Source: Chloroflexi bacterium UBA4736
Lineage (GTDB): Bacteria > Chloroflexota > Dormibacteria > Dormibacterales > Dormibacteraceae
Direction of reading: 5' to 3'
DNA length: 13,272 nucleotides
Assembly: GCA_002404015.1 (NCBI GenBank)
Contig: DHIW01000048.1
Span: 53,343 to 66,614, forward strand
Numbering within the stretch: the stretch's first letter is position 1; the number at the start of each line of letters is the position of its first letter. A program made the translations under genes and the position numbers. The notes below the pieces were generated by a model that saw nothing but the letters and a program-made list of their open reading frames with translations, did no database searches and had not been told where the DNA came from. Below, piece by piece: positions 6,505 through 12,103 of this stretch.

Positions 6505-7215
6505 ATGGGGCTGCTCGTGTTGAACGGCGGCGACGAGTTCAACCCCGGCAATGACGAGCAGGATCGGCTTCTGGTGGCCGCAGCGGGCAGCGGGCCGGCC
6601 TACGTGGTGCCCACCGCGGCCGCGCGCCAGCACCCCGAGGCGGCCGTCCGAACCGCGCAGCGCTGGTTCGCCAAGCTCGGGCTCCAGGTGCAGCCGCTGA
6701 ACATACTCAGCCGCTCCGACGCCAACTCCCAGGAGCTGGCGGCAAGGGCCGCGGAGGCCGGTTTCCTGTACCTGACCGGGGGCGACCCCGGCCACGTCGC
6801 AGGGGTCCTCGGCGGCTCGGCGGTGTGGAGCGCCATGGTCGAGGCCTGGCGGGCGGGAGCTCCGCTGGCCGGTTCCTCGGCGGGCGCCATGGCACTCTGC
6901 GAATGGTCGCTGGTGATCGCCAAGTGGCCCCGCCATGGCACTCGGCGCCCGGTCCCCGCGCTCAACCTGGTGCCCGCGGTCGCCGTGTTGCCGCACTACG
7001 ACACGTTCGGGCACAAGTGGCTGGTGCAGGACCCTCCGTCGGGCCTGTTCCTGGTCGGTCCCGACGAGCGCACCGCCGCGGTCTGGGATCCCGCGACCGC
7101 CGCCTGGACTGTGGCCGGCGCCGGCAAAGTAACCCTGATCCCCCCAGCCGGCGCAGCGCGCGTCTTCGCGAACCGCCAGGTGATCGAGGGCTTGCCACCC
7201 CCCCTCAACTCGTAA
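6505..7215 (+). CDS. Peptidase S51 family protein (dipeptidase E / cyanophycinase-like)
   Basis: The 236-residue cytoplasmic protein has the flavodoxin-like S51 fold pattern: LLVLNGGDEF at the start, YVVPTAA (33-39), YLTGGDPGHV (89-98), the nucleophile elbow GSSAGAM (123-129, S125) and PHYD (163-166, H164 as candidate catalytic His). Salmonella PepE, a member of this family, is a serine peptidase that cuts N-terminal Asp-X dipeptides; cyanophycinase degrades cyanophycin. Length fits PepE (about 230) better than typical cyanophycinase. The substrate cannot be settled from sequence. The gene is divergent from gltX with only 20 bp between chosen starts, and a strong hairpin followed by a T-rich stretch lies downstream (7307-7344). 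Confidence 0.85.
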   Translation: MGLLVLNGGDEFNPGNDEQDRLLVAAAGSGPAYVVPTAAARQHPEAAVRTAQRWFAKLGLQVQPLNILSRSDANSQELAARAAEAGFLYLTGGDPGHVAGVLGGSAVWSAMVEAWRAGAPLAGSSAGAMALCEWSLVIAKWPRHGTRRPVPALNLVPAVAVLPHYDTFGHKWLVQDPPSGLFLVGPDERTAAVWDPATAAWTVAGAGKVTLIPPAGAARVFANRQVIEGLPPPLNS

Positions 7216-7230
7216 GAAAAAGAGAGATGG

Positions 7231-7345
7231 CGCCGTAAGGGCGGGCTCTCCGCCCGTATGAGTTCGTCACAAATACGCCGACGACGACTCATGCGGGAAG
7301 GGGGCTCGTGGGGGAAACACGTGTGTTTCCCCCGCGTCTGTTTTA
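7231..7345 (+). repeat. Diverged third copy of the structured intergenic repeat
   Basis: The order of elements matches the two right-end copies. First comes a GC hairpin, GGGCGG (7239-7244) / CCGCCC (7250-7255). A second stem then pairs 7253-7268 imperfectly with 7280-7295 around GAGT...ACTC, with ACGCCGAC in its loop region. Last is a long hairpin whose arms are 7307-7320 and 7323-7336 (14 pairs, one of them G-U), followed by TCTGTTTT. Stems 1 and 2 share bases 7253-7255, so they may be alternatives or abut. Motifs shared with the copy at 13163-13272 include AAGG before hairpin 1, GGCTCT, GAGT, ACGCCGAC, GGGAAG and GGGGGA, in the same order. It may be a transcribed RNA, a terminator module or a mobile repeat. 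Confidence 0.55.
7307..7344 (+). terminator. Probable intrinsic terminator downstream of the S51 peptidase
   Basis: Arms 7310-7320 and 7323-7333 (GGGGGAAACAC / GTGTTTCCCCC) are perfectly complementary, extendable outward by a G-U and two G-C pairs. The T-rich TCTGTTTT (7337-7344) follows directly on the plus strand. On the minus strand no T-run follows, so it works best for the peptidase transcript. The real loop may be larger than the two central bases. Confidence 0.6.
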
Positions 7346-7486
7346 TGCGCCGAGCGCTGCGACGATGTTCGAGAAGACGTTCTGGATCTGCTGGCCCATC
7401 GTCAGCAGAATCACGATGACGACGATCGAGACAAGAACAAGAATAAGTGCGTATTCGACCATCCCCTGGCCGGACTGACGTTTCAC
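7343..7486 (-). CDS. Flp/Fap-type (type IVb) pilin, 47 residues
   Basis: Translation from GTG 7486 gives a short basic leader MKRQSG followed by QGMVEYALILVLVSIVVIVILL and an amphipathic tail ending NIVAALGA. Cleavage after G6 would leave a mature pilin with Glu at +5 and Tyr at +6, the Flp signature for prepilin peptidases of the TadV/CpaA type. Flp pilins are assembled by Tad machinery into thin adhesive or DNA-uptake pili. The start is fixed by AGGAGG on the minus strand (7496-7491), 4 nt before the GTG and much stronger than elsewhere in the window, which suggests high expression. No Tad assembly gene is visible here, so the machinery must lie elsewhere. The 3' end converges on the hairpin region after the S51 peptidase. 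Confidence 0.9.
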   Translation of the reverse strand: MKRQSGQGMVEYALILVLVSIVVIVILLTMGQQIQNVFSNIVAALGA

Positions 7487-7584
7487 GACACCTCCTGAAA
7501 ATCCAAGGACTACGCCGGTGGCGAAGCCACCTTATCACTGAACAACGTCAGTTGGGCCTAATTCTTGCCTGATTCTCCAAGGAG
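7487..7584 (-). promoter_or_regulatory. Pilin 5' region with hairpin and strong ribosome binding site
   Basis: This is the gap between the PAP2 stop and the pilin start, both on the minus strand. It contains a perfect stem, GGTGGC (7517-7522) / GCCACC (7526-7531), with a 3-nt loop, about 30 nt before the pilin start, and the AGGAGG site at 7491-7496. A short CAAC/GTTG repeat is at 7543-7546 and 7551-7554. TGATAA on the minus strand just upstream of the hairpin might be a -10, but no convincing -35 was found. The hairpin may stabilise the leader or act as an attenuator. Confidence 0.35.
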
Positions 7585-8232
7585 TCAGCGCCGTTCGCGC
7601 CGAGTTCGGCTGGCGGCTGCGCGGGCCCCCAGGCGCTCGCCCGGCTCCACATAGCCCAGTTGGGCGAGCCGCGCCGCCATGCCGCCGATCAGGGCGCCCA
7701 GCCCGGCGCCGATCAGCACGTCGCTCAGGAAATGGTGGCCGAGGTAGACCCGGGAGACCCCGACGGCAGACGCGAACAGGAGGAGCAGGGGCCGGTCCTC
7801 TGGATAGAAGGCGGCCAGGGCGGTCGCCGCGGCGAACGAGCCCGCCGTGTGCCCGGAGGGGAATGAGGAGTCGACCGGCTCCTTGCCGACCACGATCGCG
7901 AGGCGGGTCGCGAATGGCCGCCTGCGCGGAGCCAGGCTCTTGATCGGGCCCTGGACGAGGCCGACCGCTCCGAACATCGCGGCGACCGCTGCGAGCGCTG
8001 CCCGGCGGCCCCGGGAGCCGTCGCGGATCGCCAGCCAGCAGCTGCCGGCCACCCAGCCCGGCCCCTTGCCCAGGTCCGAGAGAAGCGAGATCTGCTCGTC
8101 CATGTACGGGGTGTGGGGGAGGTTGTTGACGGCCATGAAGGCGCGCGCGTCGATGGTCTCGCGCTTGCGGGGCAGCCGGTCGAGGACGGCGGCCCGAAGC
8201 CGGCTGATAGGCGCCGGGCTGGGCCTTTGCAT
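7585..8232 (-). CDS. PAP2-superfamily phosphatase (membrane lipid phosphatase)
   Basis: The 215-residue membrane protein has all three acid-phosphatase motifs. KSLAPRRRP is motif 1 (K-x6-RP), SFPSGHTAGSF is motif 2 (PSGH) and SRVYLGHHFLSD is motif 3 (SR-x5-H-x3-D). Hydrophobic stretches around WVAGSCWLAI, AALAAVAAMFGAVGLV, LLLLFASAVGV and LIGAGLGALIGGM give about four to five membrane segments. Family members dephosphorylate phosphatidic acid, phosphatidylglycerophosphate or undecaprenyl pyrophosphate. The position divergent from a lipid kinase and near PlsC favours phosphatidic acid or a related lipid, but this is inference from context. The ATG at 8232 is only 11 nt from the divergent GTG. 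The C-terminus ends in a basic tail (ASRTRRERR). Confidence 0.92.
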   Translation of the reverse strand: MQRPSPAPISRLRAAVLDRLPRKRETIDARAFMAVNNLPHTPYMDEQISLLSDLGKGPGWVAGSCWLAIRDGSRGRRAALAAVAAMFGAVGLVQGPIKSLAPRRRPFATRLAIVVGKEPVDSSFPSGHTAGSFAAATALAAFYPEDRPLLLLFASAVGVSRVYLGHHFLSDVLIGAGLGALIGGMAARLAQLGYVEPGERLGARAAASRTRRERR

Positions 8233-8237
8233 ACCAT
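8232..8237 (+). promoter_or_regulatory. -10 element TACCAT for a leaderless lipid-kinase transcript
   Basis: TACCAT (TANNNT) ends 6 nt before GTG 8244 and there is no Shine-Dalgarno, so transcription should start at or next to the start codon. The minus strand for the divergent PAP2 gene has only weaker candidates (TTAGAT at 8241-8236, or TAGATG), so symmetric sharing is less clear here than at the other two divergent pairs. Confidence 0.5.
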
Positions 8238-8243
8238 CTAATC

Positions 8244-9095
8244 GTGACCCAGGCCGCCACCGCCAGGGGCGTCCTGGTCCTGAGCCCGGGCGCTGGAAGC
8301 ATGAACCCGAAGACCGAGGCGCGCCTGCGCGAGGCCTTCGGCGACCATGCCGTCCTGGTCTTCAAGGGCAGAAGGGGCTTCCTGAAGAACATCCCCAAGG
8401 GCGCCCGGGTGGTCGTGGCAGGCGGTGACGGCACGATCGGCTTCGTGGCCCGCGAGCTGGTCGACACCGACCACCCGCTGGGGATCCTATCCCTCGGCAC
8501 TTACAACAACTTCGCCCGGTCCCTGGGCCTCCCGACTGAGTTGGGTGCGGCCATCGACGTGATCAGGAAGGGCAGGCCGCGGCCGATCACGATGGGGCGG
8601 GTGAACGGAATCCCTTTCCTCGAGGTCGCCGCTGTCGGCCTCTTCGGCGAGGCGATCTCGCTTGGCGAGGCGGCCAAGGACCGGGCCTTCGGCCACCTCC
8701 GCGAGCGCCTTCGGGCCGTCACGGGAGCCAGGCCGTTCCACTACCAGCTCTCGGGAGACCTGGACGGCGAGGGCGACGCCATGTCGCTGGTATTCGCCAA
8801 CACCCCGTCCACCGGCGCCCAGATGCCGATCGCGGCCAAGACGCCCGAGGACCCGTTCCTCGAGCTCTCGGTGCACGCGGGCTCTTCGCCGACGGACATC
8901 GTGGGTCGGATCCTCGCCTCGTCGGTCCTGCAGAAGCATGTCGAGTCAGCGGATGCGGTGTTCCGATTCCGCCAGCTCGAGGTCACGACGCGGCCTCGAG
9001 CCGCCGTGTATGCGGACAACGCGAAGGCCGGCAGGACCCCGGCCACCGTCACAGCGGAGGTCGGGGCGCTCCACGTCATACTCGGCCCCAGGTGA
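8244..9095 (+). CDS. Diacylglycerol kinase-catalytic-domain lipid kinase
   Basis: The 283-residue protein has the DAGK/sphingosine-kinase catalytic domain. VVVAGGDGTIG carries the nucleotide loop GGDGT at 60-64, and GILSLGTYNNFARSLGLP matches the family GTxNDFAR block (85-92) with Asn for the usual Asp. Near the C-terminus, where many members have a DGE motif, the sequence is VYADNAKAG (256-263), so Asp is kept but Gly-Glu is not. Soluble bacterial members (DgkB, YegS) phosphorylate diacylglycerol or related lipids at the membrane surface. The variant residues leave the substrate uncertain. The GTG start follows a TACCAT box by 6 nt. The stop overlaps the next gene's start as GTGA, so the hydrolase is translationally coupled. 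The divergent PAP2 gene would perform the reverse reaction type. Confidence 0.88.
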   Translation: MTQAATARGVLVLSPGAGSMNPKTEARLREAFGDHAVLVFKGRRGFLKNIPKGARVVVAGGDGTIGFVARELVDTDHPLGILSLGTYNNFARSLGLPTELGAAIDVIRKGRPRPITMGRVNGIPFLEVAAVGLFGEAISLGEAAKDRAFGHLRERLRAVTGARPFHYQLSGDLDGEGDAMSLVFANTPSTGAQMPIAAKTPEDPFLELSVHAGSSPTDIVGRILASSVLQKHVESADAVFRFRQLEVTTRPRAAVYADNAKAGRTPATVTAEVGALHVILGPR

Positions 9096-9979
9096 CCAGG
9101 CAGGGCGCCTCCCGCCTGCACTCGGGCTTCGTGCAGGTGGGGAGGCTGCGCATCCACCACACGTACGGCGGCCGCGGCCGCCCGCCGGTGCTTCTGATCC
9201 ACGGCCTCGGTTCGTCCGGCTACATCGAGTGGCGGTTCAACCTCCCGGCGCTGGCCCGCCGCCATCGGATCTTCGCTCCCGACCTGCCAGGCTTCGGCCG
9301 CAGCGAAAAGCCCCGAGCCCGCTACGGAATCCCCTATTTCGCGCGCACGATCGATCGCTACATGGACAGGGTCGGGCTGGCCTCGGCGATAGTCGTCGGG
9401 ACCTCGCTGGGGGGCAGGATCGCGCTCGAGCTGGCGCTCGAGTTCCCACGTCGGGTGAGCCGCCTGGTGCTGGTGAATGCGCTCGGCCTGGGCCGCCCCC
9501 AGGTCCAGCTCGTCTACGGCCTGGTCACACTGCCGAAGATCGGCGAGGCCCTGATGCGGGTTGCCAGGACCGCGCTCGACGCCGCTCCGGCGGCGGTCAT
9601 CCGGCGCGTGGCGGGGCGCTACGTGGGCGCCTCGAGCGACCTCGAGCGGACGATGGACGACAGCTACCTCGACGATATGCGGGAGATGTACTCGGCGGAA
9701 GGCTACGCGGATGCTTACCTGGGCACGATCCGCTCCCTGGTCCATCCCAACGCGCTCCTGGGGGCGCACGACCTGTCCCCCCGCCTCCCCCGGATCAAGG
9801 TGCCGACCCTCTTCATCTGGGGCGCCGACGACCCGCTCTTCCCGTTGGAGCACGCGACGCGGGCGCACGCGAGCCTGCCTGGCTCCCGGCTGGCGGTGAT
9901 CGAAGGGGCAGGGCACACGCCGCAGACGGAACGGCCGGATGAGTTCAACCGGGTCCTCGGGAACTTCATCGACGACTGA
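9092..9979 (+). CDS. Alpha/beta-fold hydrolase
   Basis: The 295-residue protein has the full alpha/beta-hydrolase signature. The oxyanion segment is LLIHGLGSSG (34-43), followed by DLPGFGRSEKP (64-74). The nucleophile elbow is GTSLGG with S105, the acid is D246 or D247 in WGADDPLFP, and the histidine is H275 in GAGHTPQTERP. These features fit lipases, esterases and C-C bond hydrolases; the substrate cannot be read. No signal peptide is evident. The GTG start overlaps the kinase stop (GTGA), and the 3' end overlaps the PlsC-like frame, so it probably belongs to a lipid operon and may act on an acyl ester. The alternative name 'haloalkane dehalogenase-like' is not supported, because the nucleophile is Ser. 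Confidence 0.9.
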   Translation: MTRQGASRLHSGFVQVGRLRIHHTYGGRGRPPVLLIHGLGSSGYIEWRFNLPALARRHRIFAPDLPGFGRSEKPRARYGIPYFARTIDRYMDRVGLASAIVVGTSLGGRIALELALEFPRRVSRLVLVNALGLGRPQVQLVYGLVTLPKIGEALMRVARTALDAAPAAVIRRVAGRYVGASSDLERTMDDSYLDDMREMYSAEGYADAYLGTIRSLVHPNALLGAHDLSPRLPRIKVPTLFIWGADDPLFPLEHATRAHASLPGSRLAVIEGAGHTPQTERPDEFNRVLGNFIDD

Positions 9980-10787
9980 GCCGTCCCGGTTCGAGCCGGA
10001 TGTGGCGGGCAGAGAGTACCGCCAGGCGGTCGCGCCCGGCGTCGGGCTGGACTGGGACCCGCTCGTCCACCCGGATCCCTTCCGGCCGCCCCGGTTCTAC
10101 CGGGTGGTCGCCGCGCTCCTGCGCTTCCTGGTGCGCTTGCTCTTCCGCTTCACTGTCGAGGGCCTGGAGAACGTGCCCGAACCGCCCTACATCATCGCCA
10201 GCAACCACCAGGCCTGGTACGACACCCTATTCATAGTCGCGGCCTTTCCGAAGCTGCCGATGGTCTACACGATGGCCCGCCGGGACACGGTGTTCAACCG
10301 GAGCTGGAAGCGCTGGCTGGTGCGCCGCTTCGGCGTCTTCCCGATCATGCCCAGCCAGGGCGAGCTGGACGAACGAGGGGTGGCGACCGTGTACCAGATC
10401 CTCTCGCGGCGCGGGGTGGTGCTGATCTTCCCCGAGGGCCGTTACTCGCGCGGCCGCCGGCTGCGGCCGCTGAAGAAGGGGGTGGCCCATTTTGCCCTCC
10501 AGGCCGGCGTCCCCATCTGCCCGGTCGCCCTCAGCGGCCTCGACCGGCTGCGGCCTTTCAGCCGCGTCGAGGTGTCGATCGGGCCCCCGATCCTCCCCGA
10601 CCCGCCGGCGTGGTGGGAGCTCGACCGGCGGGTGCGGCGGGTCGTGGAGAACGTCCGGAGCTCGATCCTGCGGGCCTTCGACGGAGACGCGTCTGAGGAT
10701 GGGGAGCGGGTCCCGGGGAGGCTTCGACGCGGGCTGCGCCGGCTGCTCGGCGGACGCCGCCAAGACAAGGGAGCGGGCGAAACCTAG
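9939..10787 (+). CDS. PlsC-type 1-acyl-sn-glycerol-3-phosphate acyltransferase
   Basis: The protein carries the acyltransferase motifs NHQAWYD (NH-x4-D, residues 89-95 from ATG 9939), IFPEGRYSRG (163-172) and the VPICPVALSG block (191-200). A hydrophobic stretch at about 55-72 probably anchors it at the inner face of the membrane. Such enzymes acylate lysophosphatidic acid to phosphatidic acid. The first ATG overlaps the hydrolase by 41 bp; an in-frame GTG at 10002 would trim 21 residues and start just after the hydrolase stop. Neither has a clear Shine-Dalgarno, and the conserved part begins well after both, so the start is open. The C-terminal 40 residues are basic (RLRRGLRRLLGGRRQ). The TAG stop is inside a -10-like TAGAAT for the next gene. 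Confidence 0.9.
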   Translation: MSSTGSSGTSSTTEPSRFEPDVAGREYRQAVAPGVGLDWDPLVHPDPFRPPRFYRVVAALLRFLVRLLFRFTVEGLENVPEPPYIIASNHQAWYDTLFIVAAFPKLPMVYTMARRDTVFNRSWKRWLVRRFGVFPIMPSQGELDERGVATVYQILSRRGVVLIFPEGRYSRGRRLRPLKKGVAHFALQAGVPICPVALSGLDRLRPFSRVEVSIGPPILPDPPAWWELDRRVRRVVENVRSSILRAFDGDASEDGERVPGRLRRGLRRLLGGRRQDKGAGET

Positions 10788-10790
10788 AAT
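10785..10790 (+). promoter_or_regulatory. Possible -10 element TAGAAT overlapping the PlsC stop codon
   Basis: TAGAAT closely matches TATAAT and TANNNT. Its first three bases are the plsC-like stop. Initiation 6-8 nt downstream would leave a leader of roughly 7 nt before ATG 10805, which has no Shine-Dalgarno. The epimerase-like gene may therefore have its own promoter. Confidence 0.4.
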
Positions 10791-10804
10791 CCGCTGACCG
10801 GCAT

Positions 10805-11668
10805 ATGAAGATTCACGTACTGGGCGCCGACACGTTCGCCGGCCGCCACACGGTGACGGCGCTCTGCGACATGGGCCAAGAGGACGTTTCCGGGTTCGTT
10901 GGCACCGACGCTATCATCGACTGCCGGGAGATCCATCCGCCGCTGACGCGGCTGCGGCTGCGGCTTCCGCCCGATCCGAGGCTGGCGGGCGCGGTCGGAG
11001 CGGCGCGAGAGGCCGGCGTGCGCCGGCTGGTGGTGCTCTCATCCGCCCTGGCATATGGACCTGACCAGGGCGGACGCCTGAACGAGTCCAGCCCGCTGCG
11101 CCCGGTCCACACCTACGAGCGCCTGAAGGCCCGCGACGAGGAATGGATCCGAGCCGCCCCGGGCATCGAGGTTGTCGTGGTGCGCGCGGCTCAGCCTTTC
11201 GGCCCTGGCGAATCGCTGGCGGGGGCCTGGTTGTCCCGCCTTGCCAGCGGCCGGCTCCGGCTCCCCGGCGGAGGGCGCGGGCCACGCACGTTCATCTCCG
11301 GCCCCGACCTGGGCCGGGCACTGGTGGCGGCGGCGCTGCGGGGCAGGCCGGGCGGCGTGTACCTGGCGGGCGGCTTCGACGCCTGCTGGCGCGACCTGCT
11401 GGCGGCGGCCGGCGCTGCGGCAAAGGTGCCGCTCCGGGTCGCCGACGTCCCCTACGACCTGGCCTACGTGACGGCGACCCTCAACGAGCTGAAGTCGGCA
11501 TTCGACAGCGAGTGCTGGCCGAGCATGTTTGCCGTGGACCTGGTGGCCAAGCCGCTGTTGCTTGACGACGGCCACAGCCGCCGCGAGCTGACCTGGTCGC
11601 CCAAGATCGGCGAGTTCGCCGAGCTGGCCGACCTGGGCGCACTGCTGAGGGTCCCGACCTCCGTCTAG
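10805..11668 (+). CDS. NAD-dependent epimerase/dehydratase-like (extended SDR) protein
   Basis: The 287-residue protein begins MKIHVLGADTFAGRHT, a Rossmann start in which the usual G-x-x-G-x-x-G is reduced to G7-x5-G13 (Asp replaces the middle Gly region). Downstream it keeps VVLSSALAYGP (77-86), Y104-x3-K108 in TYERLK, and VVRAAQPFGPG (125-135) as in extended SDRs. The acidic tip after strand 2 is not obvious; the segment up to IIDCREI (37-43) is shorter than usual, so cofactor binding may be altered. Possible roles are sugar-nucleotide epimerase, reductase or NAD-binding chaperone-like protein, and none can be chosen. It follows the lipid genes by 17 bp. Downstream lies the first copy of the inverted structured repeat. 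Confidence 0.82.
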   Translation: MKIHVLGADTFAGRHTVTALCDMGQEDVSGFVGTDAIIDCREIHPPLTRLRLRLPPDPRLAGAVGAAREAGVRRLVVLSSALAYGPDQGGRLNESSPLRPVHTYERLKARDEEWIRAAPGIEVVVVRAAQPFGPGESLAGAWLSRLASGRLRLPGGGRGPRTFISGPDLGRALVAAALRGRPGGVYLAGGFDACWRDLLAAAGAAAKVPLRVADVPYDLAYVTATLNELKSAFDSECWPSMFAVDLVAKPLLLDDGHSRRELTWSPKIGEFAELADLGALLRVPTSV

Positions 11669-11672
11669 AACG

Positions 11673-11795
11673 CCGGGGGAAGAACCTCGCGGTTCCTCCC
11701 CCGGACCCTACCTCCCTTTGGAGTGGGCTCGTTGTCGATTTGGCTTGGAAGACGGACTCAAACGGCCCGGCGGAGCCGGGCCTTGGCACCGCGTC
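11673..11795 (-). repeat. Structured intergenic repeat, copy 1 (minus-strand sense)
   Basis: This fills most of the gap between the epimerase-like gene and the RAM-domain gene. Read on the minus strand it starts GACGCGGTGCCAAGG and forms an 8-bp stem (11764-11771 with 11775-11782, 3-nt loop). A GAGT...ACTC region with CCAAA follows, then a 14-bp stem (11673-11686 with 11691-11704, one A-C mismatch as drawn on the plus strand). On the minus strand that last stem is capped by GCGA, a GNRA tetraloop, which favours minus-strand RNA as the active form. It matches 13163-13272 in inverted orientation at about nine of ten positions by eye. No T-run follows, so it is not a standard intrinsic terminator. 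A further small stem, GACACA (11799-11804) / TGTGTC (11814-11819), lies between it and the RAM gene. Confidence 0.8.
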
Positions 11796-11833
11796 TCAGA
11801 CACAGGAGCTGAATGTGTCGGCACGGTCTTTGT

Positions 11834-12061
11834 CTAAGTGACTACGAGGCAGGTGATCGTCTTGAAGACGCCGTCTATCTTCTGGATCTTGTCGACGATC
11901 AGCTGACCGATCGCGTTGACGTCCGCGGCCTCGCAGACCGCGATCACGTCGTACTCGCCCGTGATGGCGTCGGCCGCCGTGATGCCGGCCTGGCTCTGGA
12001 TCTTCCTGGCGACCTCCAGGGCCCTGCCCGGCGATGCGTTGATCAAAACGTACGCCTTCAA
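11834..12061 (-). CDS. Stand-alone Lrp/AsnC ligand-binding (RAM) domain protein
   Basis: The 75-residue protein MKAYVLINASPGRALEVARKI...GEYDVIAVCEAADVNAIGQLIVDKIQKIDGVFKTITCLVV matches the C-terminal RAM domain of Lrp/AsnC regulators: a beta-alpha-beta-beta-alpha-beta fold with the GEYDVI and IDGVFKT blocks. The DNA-binding helix-turn-helix is absent. Stand-alone RAM proteins form oligomers that bind amino acids and can modulate partners. The start is a TTG at 12061, preceded on the minus strand by GGGGGT about 9 nt upstream. It lies 42 nt after the threonine dehydratase stop on the same strand, so it is probably co-transcribed. A role in sensing the dehydratase substrate or product is inferred only from this arrangement. 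Confidence 0.9.
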   Translation of the reverse strand: MKAYVLINASPGRALEVARKIQSQAGITAADAITGEYDVIAVCEAADVNAIGQLIVDKIQKIDGVFKTITCLVVT

Positions 12062-12103
12062 TTGAGCTACCCCCGTAGTTGCCGAACTGAGTCGGGAATC
12101 AGA

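Noticed and set aside
5168..6523. 451-residue plus-strand frame antisense to gltX
   Set aside because: gltX has every family motif. The antisense frame has repetitive Leu/Val/Arg/Gly composition and no recognisable domain.
7231..7345. Known riboswitch or CRISPR repeat in the hairpin region
   Set aside because: I found no match to riboswitch cores I know (for example c-di-GMP, glycine, ydaO), no regularly spaced direct repeats and no cas genes. It also lies downstream of the plus-strand gene, not upstream of a gene in the same orientation.
8741..9916. 391-residue minus-strand frame antisense to the kinase and hydrolase
   Set aside because: It spans two well-supported genes and has no domain; a codon-bias shadow.
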